Assembly: GCF_042432825.1 (NCBI RefSeq) | Contig: NZ_JBHLWN010000027.1 | Span: 62,001 to 126,000, forward strand | Direction of reading: 5' to 3' | DNA from: Gordoniibacillus chartarius | GTDB taxonomy: Bacteria > Bacillota > Bacilli > Paenibacillales > NBRC-103111 | Length of the DNA stretch: 64,000 nucleotides | Shown here: positions 15,386 to 24,322 of the stretch, piece by piece | How the letters are laid out: every line of letters begins with the position of its first letter | How positions within the stretch are numbered: the stretch's first letter is position 1 | Program-made: the position numbers and the translations under genes | Notes under the pieces: generated by a model | Told to the model about the DNA's origin: nothing | Seen by the model: the letters and a program-made list of their open reading frames with translations, nothing else | The model's database searches: none

Positions 15386-16657
15386 TCACACTCGAAAAGC
15401 ACTTGCCTTTGCCAAGAGATGATTCGTCACCTTCTTCAAATCTTCCGAAGACGCAGCGATTTCCTGCATGATCGCCGTGCTGCCGTGCGCCGTGACGGCG
15501 ATTCGCTCCGCACCCGCAGCGAACTCGCCGGTCATCGCCCGGATGCTGCTTATGCTGCGGCACGTGTCCTCGACGCGCTTCGTCTGACCGGAAATGGCGG
15601 ACTCGATCAACCGGACTGTGTCCGTGAACTCAGCCACGACTCCGTTCATATGATCCAGAGCCTGCATGAAAGCGGCGGTCTGTTCGGCCTCCCGCACGAC
15701 CTGTTCATTCTGTTCATGAATGAGAAGCACTGTCTCCCCGACCTGTCCCTGGACACGAGCAATAATATCGCTAATTTGCAGCACCGAGGCGGAGCTTTGC
15801 TCGGCCAGCTTGCGAATTTCGGAAGCAACGACGGCGAAGCCTCTTCCCTGCTCTCCCGCTCTGGCGGCTTCAATCGACGCATTGAGCGCAAGCAGGTGAG
15901 TCTGTTCGGCGAATTCTTTCACAGCCCCTATTATCGCCTCAATCTCTATCGCTTCTCCTTCCAGCCCGCTTACAATACGCTGTGAGCTTGCGTTAGCCTC
16001 CGCCAAGCGCTGCATGCCGCCTGCCAACGACTGCAGCAGCACTCTCGTGTCTTGCACCGTATCGTCCATTTGCCCCGACAGCTGCAGCATCCCGTCCGAT
16101 TTGCCTTTCATGTCGCGGAAAGAAGCCAGCATATTCTCGGCATGCGCGAGAGTTTGTTCCGTTTCTTGCTGCTGCTTGCTTACACCGGAATAAATCGTAT
16201 CCGATACTTCCGCAAGCGCCTCCATCTGCAAAGCGGCCTTTGCAATCGCTTCGCTGAGCGAATCGGCGTTCTGACTGGTGCCCCCCGCTCCGGAGGAAAC
16301 TTCGCTAATCATGTCCTTTAAATTGTCAATCATCACAGCGAATGCATCATACAATCGGGTAATTTCGTCATTGGCCCGTCTGGGCGCAATGGCGATATTT
16401 AAGTTGCCGGAAGCGGCTTGCTCCGCTGCAGCGGCGAGATACACGATAGACCTCGTCAAAATGCACGCCGAGATCCAGCCGAGCACCCCTGACCAGCATA
16501 CACCCAGTCCGAGCACCATGCACACAAACAGCCAATCCTGCATATGCGGCGCAAGCCAAGGCTTCACTTCGAAAATAAAAAAAGCGCTCGTCCCGTAGGT
16601 GATGGCGGATACGAGGATAAATCCGGCGGCCATTTTCATCGTTAGCGATGTTCTCAT
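15386..16657 (-). CDS. Methyl-accepting chemotaxis protein with minimal sensor region
   Basis: This 423-residue receptor has two membrane helices close together (about residues 8-25 and 40-62), no large extracellular domain, a HAMP-like linker and a full signalling domain with the hairpin tip motif (EQTHLLALNASIEAARAGEQGRGFAVVASEIRKLAE, split in quotation here as EQTHLLALNASIEAA and GRGFAVVASEIRKLAE). The start at 16657 has AAGGTGG upstream. A perfect Fnr-type palindrome is centred 66 bases before it. Lacking a ligand domain, it probably senses membrane or redox state (energy taxis) or works with another receptor. It converges on nreB with a 7-base gap. Confidence 0.85.
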   Translation of the reverse strand: MRTSLTMKMAAGFILVSAITYGTSAFFIFEVKPWLAPHMQDWLFVCMVLGLGVCWSGVLGWISACILTRSIVYLAAAAEQAASGNLNIAIAPRRANDEITRLYDAFAVMIDNLKDMISEVSSGAGGTSQNADSLSEAIAKAALQMEALAEVSDTIYSGVSKQQQETEQTLAHAENMLASFRDMKGKSDGMLQLSGQMDDTVQDTRVLLQSLAGGMQRLAEANASSQRIVSGLEGEAIEIEAIIGAVKEFAEQTHLLALNASIEAARAGEQGRGFAVVASEIRKLAEQSSASVLQISDIIARVQGQVGETVLLIHEQNEQVVREAEQTAAFMQALDHMNGVVAEFTDTVRLIESAISGQTKRVEDTCRSISSIRAMTGEFAAGAERIAVTAHGSTAIMQEIAASSEDLKKVTNHLLAKASAFRV

Positions 16658-16706
16658 CAGGCAATCCACCTTGTTGATTTTTCCTCTACCATACCATACA
16701 GGAGAG

Positions 16707-16740
16707 CGCATCTTATGTGATTTTAATCACATAAGATGCG
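16707..16740. promoter_or_regulatory. 34-bp near-perfect palindrome: Fnr box, pflA stop and hairpin in one
   Basis: Two 16-base arms are exact reverse complements around a central TT. The core TGTGA-TTTTAA-TCACA (16716-16731) is a perfect Fnr consensus. The pflA stop codon TAA (16725-16723) lies inside it. The same bases can form a strong RNA hairpin ending the pfl transcript, although no long T-run follows. As DNA the palindrome sits 66 bases upstream of the chemoreceptor start with TATGGT as a possible -10. Confidence 0.75.
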
Positions 16741-17451
16741 ACCTTGCTCGACGATCGTCCATGCTCTGGCCGCGTCGCTGTCGGTCGGCTCGGGGACGCC
16801 CTCCAGAGGGTACTTGCGGCCGAGCACCTCCCATTTGTATACCCCCATACGGTGATACGGCAGCAGCTCCAGCTTCTTCACGTTCGTCAAGCTGCCGATA
16901 AATTCGCCGAGCATCGACAAATCCTCTTTCGCGTCGGTAATGCCGGGAATTAGGACGTGCCGGATCCAAACCGGCTTCCCAATGTCCGACAGCCGCCGGG
17001 CGAAGCGCAGGATGCGGTCGTTCGGCTGGCTCGTCAGCGTCACATGCTTCTCCTTGTTCAGCTGCTTCAGATCGAGCAGCACCAGATCGGTCGCTTCAAG
17101 GAGTCCTGCGGCGTGATCCGGCTCGCAGAAGCCCGAAGAATCGAGCGCCGTATGAAGGCCGAAGCGCCGCTTCACTTCTCGGAACAGCGCTTCGACGAAC
17201 GGCGCCTGCAGGGTCGGTTCGCCTCCGGTCACGGTCAGGCCGCCGCCGGAGCGCTTGTAATACTCGACGAAGGGCCCGATTTCGGCAACGACCTCTTCGA
17301 CGGACATCAGCTTGCCGGTGCTCGTATCCCAGGTGTCCGGGTTATGGCAAAATTGACACTGCAGTGCGCAGCCTTGCAGGAACAGCACGAAGCGAATGCC
17401 CGGACCGTCAACGGTACCGAAGGTGTCTATCGAATGGATGCGTCCGATCAA
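16723..17451 (-). CDS. pflA: Pyruvate formate-lyase activating enzyme
   Basis: This 242-residue radical SAM enzyme carries the cluster motif CALQCQFCHNPDTW (Cx3Cx2C near residue 30) and the conserved opening IHSIDTFGTVDGPGIRFVLFLQGC of PFL activases, here described rather than quoted as a unit. It makes the glycyl radical on PflB under anaerobic conditions. It starts 24 bases after pflB and is in the same operon. Its stop codon lies inside the 34-bp palindrome with an Fnr-type core. Confidence 0.94.
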   Translation of the reverse strand: MIGRIHSIDTFGTVDGPGIRFVLFLQGCALQCQFCHNPDTWDTSTGKLMSVEEVVAEIGPFVEYYKRSGGGLTVTGGEPTLQAPFVEALFREVKRRFGLHTALDSSGFCEPDHAAGLLEATDLVLLDLKQLNKEKHVTLTSQPNDRILRFARRLSDIGKPVWIRHVLIPGITDAKEDLSMLGEFIGSLTNVKKLELLPYHRMGVYKWEVLGRKYPLEGVPEPTDSDAARAWTIVEQGRILCD

Positions 17452-17475
17452 GCTGTCCCCTTCTTTCTCATCAGT

Positions 17476-19770
17476 TTAAATATGTCCATGGAACGTCCGG
17501 TTAATGACGTCGAGCTGCTGCTCGCGGGTCAGCTTGATGAAGTTGACGGCATAGCCCGATACGCGAATCGTCAGCTGCGGATAATTTTCCGGATGCTCCA
17601 TCGCGTCGAGCAGCTGCTCGCGGTCGAACACGTTAACGTTCAAGTGATGCGCATTTTGTGCAAAGTATCCGTCAAGCAGCGCCGCCATATTGTCGATGCG
17701 CGTCTGCGGTTCACGCCCGAGCGCCTTCGGCACGATCGAGAACGTATTCGAGATGCCGTCCAGGCTGTGCTCGTAAGGCAGCTTTGCGACTGACGCCAGC
17801 GACGCCAGCGCCCCCTTGCGGTCGCGGCCGTGCATCGGGTTCGCGCCCGGTGCGAACGGTTCGCCGGCTTTGCGGCCGTCCGGCGTCGAGCCGGTCTTCT
17901 TGCCATACACGACGTTCGATGTAATGGTCAGCACCGACAGCGTCGGTACCGAACCGCGATACGTCTTGTGCTTGCGCAGCCGGTTCATGAACCCTTCGAC
18001 CAGCTGGGCCGCCAAGCTGTCGACACGATCGTCGTTGTTGCCGTACTGCGGGTAGTCGCCTTCGATCTCAAAGTCGACGGCGATGCCTCGTTCGTTGCGG
18101 ATCGGCTTCACCTTGGCGTATTTGATCGCGCTCAAGCTGTCCGCCACAACCGAGAGCCCGGCGATACCCGTAGCCATTGTCCGCAAAATGTCGCGGTCAT
18201 GCAGCGCCATCTCGATCCGTTCGTAGCAGTACTTGTCGTGCATGTAATGAATGACGTTGAGCGTGTTGATGTACAGCTTTGCTAGCCAATCCTGTACCGC
18301 ATTGAAATGCGTCATCACTTCGTCATAGTTCAGCACTTCAGACGTGATCGGAGCAAGCTGTGGACCGATCTGCACGCCCAGCTTCTCGTCGACGCCGCCG
18401 TTTATTGCGTACAGCAGCGCCTTCGCCAGGTTGGCGCGTGCGCCGAAGAATTGCATTTGCTTGCCGATCCGCATCGCCGATACGCAGCAGGCGATACCGT
18501 AGTCGTCCCCGTAATACGGACGCATCAGATCGTCGTTCTCGTACTGAATCGAGCTCGTCTCAATTGACACCTTGGTGCAATACTTCTTGAAGCCTACCGG
18601 CAGCTGATTCGACCAGAGGACGGTAAGGTTCGGCTCCGGTCCCGGACCGAGATTGTACAGCGTATGGAGGAAGCGGAACGAAGTCCGCGTGACGCGCGTC
18701 TTGCCGTCCAGCCCCATGCCGCCGATCGACTCCGTTACCCACGTCGGGTCGCCGCTGAACAGCTCGTTGTAATCCGGCGTCCGGAGGAATTTCACGATGC
18801 GCAGCTTCATGACCAGATGGTCGATCAGCTCCTGCGCCTGCTCCTCGGTCAGCGTCCCTTCCGATATATCCCGTTCCAGGTAGATGTCAAGGAACGAAGA
18901 GATGCGGCCGATGCTCATGGCGGCGCCGTTCTGCTCTTTAATCGCGGCCAAGTAGGCGAGGTATGTCCACTGCACCGCTTCGCGGGCGTTCGCCGCCGGC
19001 TCCGACACGTCGAAGCCGTAAGCAGCCGCCATTGCCTTCAGCTCCTGCAAAGCGCGGATTTGCTCGGATATTTCTTCGCGGGCGCGGATAACGTCCTCGT
19101 TCATTTCGTCGTATTCCAGCTGCAGCAAGTCCTTTTTCTTGCCTTCGATCAGCCGGTTCACGCCGTACAGTGCCAGACGGCGATAGTCCCCGATAATGCG
19201 GCCCCGGCCGTAAGCGTCAGGCAGCCCGGTTATGATGCCGGCTTTGCGGGCGTTCCGCATATCGGTCGTGTAAGCGTCGAACACGCCCTGATTGTGCGTC
19301 TTGCGAATGTCGGTGAACAGCCGCATCATCTCGTCCGGCAGCTTGAAGCCGTACGCCTCGCAGGCGTCTGCCGCCATCCGGATGCCGCCGAACGGCTGCA
19401 CGGAGCGGCGCAGCGGCGCGTCCGTCTGCAGTCCGACGATCTGTTCGAGGTCCTTGTTCAAATAACCCGGGGCATGTGATGTAATCGTCGATACCGTATT
19501 GACGTCGACGTCCAGCACGCCGCCGTTCGCGCGCTCCTGGCGCACGAGCTTGCTCACCTGCCGCCACAATGCGGTCGTCGCATCGGTCGGTCCGGCCAGG
19601 AACGAGCCGTCTCCTTCGTACGAAGTTAAGTTTCGATCGAGAAAATTGCCGACGTTGACTTCTTTCTGCCACTTGCCACATGCAAAGCCCCTCCAGCTGG
19701 CGGGAACCGTCGGTTCGGTCCCGGCCTGAGCGGCAGCTTGGTGCTTCAGTTGATTTTCCAGTATGGACAT
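17476..19770 (-). CDS. pflB: Formate C-acetyltransferase (pyruvate formate-lyase)
   Basis: This glycyl-radical enzyme has 764 residues. It converts pyruvate and CoA to acetyl-CoA and formate. The adjacent catalytic cysteines are in DYGIACCVSAMRIGKQ and the radical glycine is G739 in RVSGYAVNF near the C-terminus. Length and both motifs match PFL rather than glycerol or choline homologues. Ribosome binding site GAGGAGGG precedes the ATG, and adhE ends 35 bases upstream. With AdhE it forms the mixed-acid fermentation route. Confidence 0.95.
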   Translation of the reverse strand: MSILENQLKHQAAAQAGTEPTVPASWRGFACGKWQKEVNVGNFLDRNLTSYEGDGSFLAGPTDATTALWRQVSKLVRQERANGGVLDVDVNTVSTITSHAPGYLNKDLEQIVGLQTDAPLRRSVQPFGGIRMAADACEAYGFKLPDEMMRLFTDIRKTHNQGVFDAYTTDMRNARKAGIITGLPDAYGRGRIIGDYRRLALYGVNRLIEGKKKDLLQLEYDEMNEDVIRAREEISEQIRALQELKAMAAAYGFDVSEPAANAREAVQWTYLAYLAAIKEQNGAAMSIGRISSFLDIYLERDISEGTLTEEQAQELIDHLVMKLRIVKFLRTPDYNELFSGDPTWVTESIGGMGLDGKTRVTRTSFRFLHTLYNLGPGPEPNLTVLWSNQLPVGFKKYCTKVSIETSSIQYENDDLMRPYYGDDYGIACCVSAMRIGKQMQFFGARANLAKALLYAINGGVDEKLGVQIGPQLAPITSEVLNYDEVMTHFNAVQDWLAKLYINTLNVIHYMHDKYCYERIEMALHDRDILRTMATGIAGLSVVADSLSAIKYAKVKPIRNERGIAVDFEIEGDYPQYGNNDDRVDSLAAQLVEGFMNRLRKHKTYRGSVPTLSVLTITSNVVYGKKTGSTPDGRKAGEPFAPGANPMHGRDRKGALASLASVAKLPYEHSLDGISNTFSIVPKALGREPQTRIDNMAALLDGYFAQNAHHLNVNVFDREQLLDAMEHPENYPQLTIRVSGYAVNFIKLTREQQLDVINRTFHGHI

Positions 19771-19805
19771 GGTGTGTCCCTCCTCTATCCTTTGCGGTGA
19801 AGCTT

Positions 19806-22415
19806 TTATTCAAACCGTCCATAGAAAGCATTGCGGTATATGTCGGCCAGCTCGGTGACAAGCGGCATCCGCGGATTCGCAGTCGTACACTGATCCTCGA
19901 ACGCCCGGTCCGCCAAGCCGTCCACTCTCGCTTCAAAGTCCTTCGGCTCGAAGCCCAATTCTTGGAACGACTCCGGAATGCCGAGCGACTTGTTCAGCTT
20001 GCGAACCGCCACGATCAAGCTGTTTACGCCTTCCTCCGTTGTCCGCGCCGGCAGATTGAGCATGCGGGCGATTTCGGCGTAGCGCTGATCCGCTACATAG
20101 TGATCGTATTTCGGGAACGAAGCGAATTTGCTCGGCTTCGCCGCATTATAGCGAATGACGTACGGCATCAGGATCGCGTTCGTACGGCCGTGCGCCGTAT
20201 GATACTGACCGCCCCACTTATGTGCCAAGCTGTGATTGATGCCGAGGAACGCGTTAGCGAACGCCATACCGGCGATAGTCGAAGCGTTATGCATTTTCTC
20301 ACGGGCGAGCGGATCGGCCTCATGATACGACTTCTCAAGATGCTGGAACACAAGGCGTATCGCCTGTAGCGCCAAACCGTCCGTATAATCGTTTGCCATT
20401 ACGGATACGTAAGCTTCGATCGCATGCGTCAGCACGTCCATGCCAGTGTCGGCAACGGCCGTCTTCGGCAAGCTGTATACAAACTCCGGATCGACGATCG
20501 CCACATCCGGCGTCAGCTCGTAATCGGCGAGCGGATACTTCGTATTGCCTTTCTCCTTGTCGGTGATGACTGCGAACGACGTCACCTCGGAGCCCGTACC
20601 CGACGTCGTCGGCACGGCGACGAACTTCGCTTTGCGGCCGAGACGCGGATATTTGTACACCCGTTTGCGGATGTCAAGGAATTTCATCTTCAGTGAGTCA
20701 AAGCTTGTGTCTGGATATTCGTAGAACAGCCACATCGCCTTTGCAGCATCCATCGGCGAGCCGCCGCCGAGCGCGATAATGCAATCCGGCTGAAATGCCT
20801 CCATCATCGCCGTGCCGCGCCGCACTGTCTCTACAGAGGGATCAGGCTCGACGTCGGAGAACACTTCGATGTATACCGGCTGCTGCCGCTTGCGGAGGTA
20901 ATACTCCAGCTTTTCCACGCAGCCAAGCTTTACCATCATGGCGTCGGTGACAATCATGACACGCAAGATGTCCGGCATTTTCTCCAGATACTGCGATGAG
21001 CCTCGTTCAAAATATACTTTCGGCGGCACCTTAAACCACTGCATATTAACCGTCCGGTAAGCAACCCTTTTGATATTGATCAAATTGACTGCGCTGACAT
21101 TGGCCGTCGTCGAGTTATGGCCGTACGAGCCGCAGCCGAGCGTCAGGGACGGGAGGTTCGTGTTATAAATATCACCGATAGCTCCGTGAGTCGACGGCGA
21201 GTTGACGATAACGCGGCCGGTCTTGAGCCGCTTGGAGAAGGCGTCGATCACATTGCGGTCCTTTGAATGGATGACGGAGGAATGGCCCATGCCGCCGAAC
21301 TGAACGATTTCCGCGGCGCGCTCGATCCCCTGCTCCGCTGTCTTCACTTTATAGCAAGCGAGTACAGGGCTGAGCTTCTCCGCCGACAGCGGGTACTGAT
21401 CGCCAACGCCCTTCAGCTCGGCGACGAGCACCTTCGTCCCAGCAGGCACCGCAACTCCCGCCATCTCGGCGATTTTCACGGCGGGCTGGCCGACGATCAC
21501 CGCATTGACGGCACATTTCTCCGGATTGATCACAAGCTTGGATACCGCTGCGGTCTCTTCCGGATTCAAGAAATAGCAGCCGTACTCGGTCAACAGTTTT
21601 TTCGCCTGCTCGTAGATCGGCTCTTCCAGAATGACCGCCTGCTCCGAAGCGCAAATCATGCCGTTGTCGAACGTCTTGGACAAAATCAAATCCGTTACCG
21701 CTTGAGGCAGATCCGCCGTCTTCTCGATGAAGCACGGTACGTTGCCCGGTCCGACGCCGAGCGCCGGCTTGCCGGTGCTGTATGCGGCTTTAACCATGGA
21801 AGAGCCGCCGGTCGCCAGTACGAGTGCCACTTCGGGATGATTCATCAGCAGCCCCGTCGCCTCGACGGACGGATGCTCGATCCATTGAATGCAGTGGGCC
21901 GGCGCGCCCTCGCGCACGGCCGCTTCCAGGAGCGCCTGCGCAGCCGCGGCGGAGGAGCGTTGGGCGGAAGGATGGAAAGCGAATATGATCGGATTACGCG
22001 TCTTCGCCGCTATTAGCGCCTTGAACATAGTTGTCGAGGTCGGATTCGTCACCGGCGTAACGCCCGCGATAATGCCGACCGGCTCGGCGACCATCTGTAC
22101 ATGCTCATAAGGATTGTCTTCGATGACGCCGACCGTTTTGTCGTTCTTGATGCTATGATAAATGTACTCGGTGGCGAACAAATTTTTCGTGATTTTGTCT
22201 TCGTACACGCCCCGCCCGGTCTCTTCGACAGCCATCTTGGCCAGCACCATGTGCTGATCAAGTCCAGCCAGCGCCATCGCCTGCACGATCCGGTCAACCT
22301 GCTCCTGGTTCAGCATCAGATACGCTTCCTGCGCTTTCTTCGCTTTTGCCGCCAGCTGATTGACCTCGTCCTTCGGCGTATGCCGACCCGACAATTCGCT
22401 TTCCTTCACAGCCAT
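19806..22415 (-). CDS. adhE: Bifunctional acetaldehyde-CoA / alcohol dehydrogenase
   Basis: The 869-residue AdhE fusion has an N-terminal CoA-acylating aldehyde dehydrogenase with the catalytic cysteine in FDNGMICASEQAVI, and a C-terminal iron-dependent alcohol dehydrogenase with GGGSPMDAAKAMW and metal-binding histidines in GINHSLAHKWGGQYHTAHG. It reduces acetyl-CoA from PflB to ethanol and regenerates NAD. I place the start at MAVKESELSG (22415) because AAAGGAGG lies directly upstream; earlier in-frame ATGs lack one. A Fnr-like box is centred 100 bases upstream within the 3' end of mobA. Confidence 0.95.
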   Translation of the reverse strand: MAVKESELSGRHTPKDEVNQLAAKAKKAQEAYLMLNQEQVDRIVQAMALAGLDQHMVLAKMAVEETGRGVYEDKITKNLFATEYIYHSIKNDKTVGVIEDNPYEHVQMVAEPVGIIAGVTPVTNPTSTTMFKALIAAKTRNPIIFAFHPSAQRSSAAAAQALLEAAVREGAPAHCIQWIEHPSVEATGLLMNHPEVALVLATGGSSMVKAAYSTGKPALGVGPGNVPCFIEKTADLPQAVTDLILSKTFDNGMICASEQAVILEEPIYEQAKKLLTEYGCYFLNPEETAAVSKLVINPEKCAVNAVIVGQPAVKIAEMAGVAVPAGTKVLVAELKGVGDQYPLSAEKLSPVLACYKVKTAEQGIERAAEIVQFGGMGHSSVIHSKDRNVIDAFSKRLKTGRVIVNSPSTHGAIGDIYNTNLPSLTLGCGSYGHNSTTANVSAVNLINIKRVAYRTVNMQWFKVPPKVYFERGSSQYLEKMPDILRVMIVTDAMMVKLGCVEKLEYYLRKRQQPVYIEVFSDVEPDPSVETVRRGTAMMEAFQPDCIIALGGGSPMDAAKAMWLFYEYPDTSFDSLKMKFLDIRKRVYKYPRLGRKAKFVAVPTTSGTGSEVTSFAVITDKEKGNTKYPLADYELTPDVAIVDPEFVYSLPKTAVADTGMDVLTHAIEAYVSVMANDYTDGLALQAIRLVFQHLEKSYHEADPLAREKMHNASTIAGMAFANAFLGINHSLAHKWGGQYHTAHGRTNAILMPYVIRYNAAKPSKFASFPKYDHYVADQRYAEIARMLNLPARTTEEGVNSLIVAVRKLNKSLGIPESFQELGFEPKDFEARVDGLADRAFEDQCTTANPRMPLVTELADIYRNAFYGRFE

Positions 22416-22478
22416 AGCTCTCCATCCTCCTTTTAACGCACCGGTCTTCATCCCCGGCCGGTCGTTATCTCTTCTCCT

Positions 22479-23147
22479 TTATCCTAGCTCTCCGGACTTC
22501 AGCTCACAGTGATAATTATCACCTTGAGGTAAAATAGGCGAAGACTGCAGTGCGCTAACCTTTACCAGCAGCTTATCGTACTGCTCGAGCGTATGGAAGC
22601 AGTCTACGAAACCCGGTTCAATCCCCGCTTCCTGGAACGCCGTCTCCGTCAGCTCCGCCCAAAACAGCTCCTTTAGCAGCTGAGACAAGCCTGCATTCCC
22701 GCGCTGCAGCAGGGACCATACCGTATCGGCGCAAGACCGGTCATATACGCCGTGTAGCGGGTATACGCCGCCTTGCACCCAGGGCAGCGCAGCCTCGAAG
22801 CCGTCGTGTTTTTTCTCCTGGAGCAGCCGGGCCGCCGGAGCGGAAACGAGCGGCATATGGCTGCCCACGATCCATACGTCGCGATTACGGGCCAGACTAA
22901 GCCCGGCGTGCATTCCCCCGAGCGGCCCGCGGTCCGGAGCGAAATCGGTAATGATCCGTATGTCCGGCTCAAGCAGCTTCAAGAACGGCTTCGGGTCGTT
23001 CGTTACGACAATCTGCTCGCTGCACACAGGCTTCATGAGCCGCAGCTGGCGGAGGACCAGCGTCTCGCCGCCGATCTCCATAAGCGCCTTACATTGCCCG
23101 TGCATCCGCTTATTCTGGCCGCCGACCAATATGACTCCTGTCATCAT
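22479..23147 (-). CDS. mobA: MobA-like molybdenum cofactor guanylyltransferase
   Basis: This 222-residue nucleotidyltransferase begins with ILVGGQNKRMHGQCKALMEI, a variant of the LAGGxSxRMGxxKxL loop, and has the DRGPLGGMHAG motif typical of MobA. MobA attaches GMP to molybdopterin to give the dinucleotide needed by the nitrate-reductase-like enzyme at 1872-4043. It lies 26 bases after a small zinc-ribbon gene and 63 bases before adhE, so it may be co-expressed with fermentation genes from the Fnr-type box at 23414. Another family member such as a sugar-nucleotide transferase is less likely. Confidence 0.82.
   Translation of the reverse strand: MMTGVILVGGQNKRMHGQCKALMEIGGETLVLRQLRLMKPVCSEQIVVTNDPKPFLKLLEPDIRIITDFAPDRGPLGGMHAGLSLARNRDVWIVGSHMPLVSAPAARLLQEKKHDGFEAALPWVQGGVYPLHGVYDRSCADTVWSLLQRGNAGLSQLLKELFWAELTETAFQEAGIEPGFVDCFHTLEQYDKLLVKVSALQSSPILPQGDNYHCELKSGELG
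22508..22523 (-). promoter_or_regulatory. Fnr-like box upstream of adhE
   Basis: AGTGA-TAATTA-TCACC, with inner palindrome GTGATAATTATCAC, lies inside the last codons of mobA and is centred 100 bases before the adhE start. TAGGAT is about 32 bases nearer. It would give adhE-pflBA its own anaerobic promoter. Confidence 0.55.
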
Positions 23148-23174
23148 TTTGAATTTCCCCTTCCTGGTTGGGGC

Positions 23175-23348
23175 TTACGCTTCCGCAGTTTTCTCATCCG
23201 CGGCGAATGTTTGTTCTGTGAACTCGCTTGCCCTCTTCGGTGTTTTTTTCCCCGCCGTATCCGGTTGTACCCGGCAATCCCCGCATATCCAGCTGGTGCC
23301 CTTCGCTCCTTGTCCATTCACGCTGCCGCAACGTTCGCAAGTAATCAT
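23175..23348 (-). CDS. Small zinc-ribbon protein
   Basis: The 57-residue frame begins MITCERCGSVNGQG and has two CxxC pairs (CERC and CGDC, 15 residues apart), a minimal zinc ribbon or rubredoxin-like knuckle, followed by a charged tail. The start has a very strong ribosome binding site (GGGGGGTGG) and mobA starts 27 bases after the stop. A Fnr-type box is centred 73 bases upstream, the same distance as for narK, nirB and the molybdoenzyme operon. The function is unknown; a second zinc-ribbon gene sits in the uspA operon. Confidence 0.7.
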   Translation of the reverse strand: MITCERCGSVNGQGAKGTSWICGDCRVQPDTAGKKTPKRASEFTEQTFAADEKTAEA

Positions 23349-23413
23349 CTATCCACCCCCCTTGGAGTACGAGCTTCTCACCTCTCATTAAACACCGCGG
23401 CGGACGCCTCCAC

Positions 23414-23429
23414 TGTGAGGAACATCACG
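23414..23429 (-). promoter_or_regulatory. Fnr-type box for the zinc-ribbon/mobA/adhE cluster
   Basis: TGTGA-GGAACA-TCACG has one mismatch from the consensus. Its centre is 73 bases before the start at 23348, with TTTAAT 32 bases nearer as -10. Confidence 0.68.
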
Positions 23430-23446
23430 GAAACGCTCCATCCCAA

Positions 23447-23462
23447 TGTGACAAATGTCATA
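23447..23462 (+). promoter_or_regulatory. Fnr-type box for the spermidine-synthase-like gene
   Basis: TGTGA-CAAATG-TCATA has one mismatch and lies 33 bases from the box serving the opposite strand. The nearest plus-strand gene starts 118 bases away, a longer leader than for the other boxes. Confidence 0.55.
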
Positions 23463-23572
23463 GCAGACCGGTTCATGTGTACTTTCTTGATTGTGATCCG
23501 GGGGGATTGCGAAGACTTGTCCGAACGTGCACAATAAAACAAAAATACCAACAATCGAAGGAGCATGCAGAC

Positions 23573-24322
23573 ATGCACCTGTTAGTTAAAGAGCGCAGCC
23601 CGTACAACGAAATCACCGTATACGAGACCAGCGAACTGTTCGGCGAACGGGGCCGGTTCCGGGTGCTGGAATTCGGCGGCAATGCCGTTCAGGGAGCGGT
23701 CAATCTGAAGGCTCCGGCTCATATCGTGCTGGAGTATCCGCGAGCCGTCATTCACCTGATGGAGTACAACCTGCCGTCGTTCAACAGGCTATTTATGATC
23801 GGGCACGGAATCGGGACGATCGCCGGTCGCTATCCGGAGCGGGACGTCATTGTGGCGGAAATCGATGAGCGGGTCGTTACGGCCAGCCGAACATTATTCG
23901 GCTACACCCGGGACAACATAGCGATCGGCGATGGACGGCAGCTGCTCAGCGAGCAAACACCCTGCCGATACGACTTCATCGTCGTCGATGCCTTTACGAA
24001 GGCAGGAACGCCGGTCCACTTGACCAGCCTGCAGTTTGCCGAGTTGGCAAGGGAGAAGCTCGCTCTGCACGGATGTCTCATTATGAACCTGGCCGGGAGG
24101 CCCGTTGGAGATAAACGGATGAATGCGATCGGAGCTACGCTTCGGGAGGCTTTTCGTCATGTAGCTGCGTTCGTACTCCCCGGGAGGGATGCGGACCGGC
24201 GGGAGGAGCGCAACCTGCTGCTCGTCGCAGGGAACCGGGAGATCTTATACGACCCGCACTCTATGGCAGGATTTGTACAGGTGGAGCTGGAGCAGGGGTA
24301 TATCATTCGGGACAAGGGATAG
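23573..24322 (+). CDS. Spermidine-synthase-like SAM-binding protein
   Basis: This 249-residue Rossmann-fold protein has the features of the polyamine aminopropyltransferase family: a nucleotide loop (GHGIGTIAGRYPERDV), an acidic strand end (VAEIDERVV) and GDGRQLL, followed by FIVVDAFTK. The start ATG follows GAAGGAG. The N-terminal beta domain of true SpeE is short here and the usual GGGxG loop is changed to GHGIG, so the substrate may not be putrescine. It lies alone behind an Fnr-type box, which would be unusual for ordinary polyamine synthesis. Confidence 0.7.
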   Translation: MHLLVKERSPYNEITVYETSELFGERGRFRVLEFGGNAVQGAVNLKAPAHIVLEYPRAVIHLMEYNLPSFNRLFMIGHGIGTIAGRYPERDVIVAEIDERVVTASRTLFGYTRDNIAIGDGRQLLSEQTPCRYDFIVVDAFTKAGTPVHLTSLQFAELAREKLALHGCLIMNLAGRPVGDKRMNAIGATLREAFRHVAAFVLPGRDADRREERNLLLVAGNREILYDPHSMAGFVQVELEQGYIIRDKG

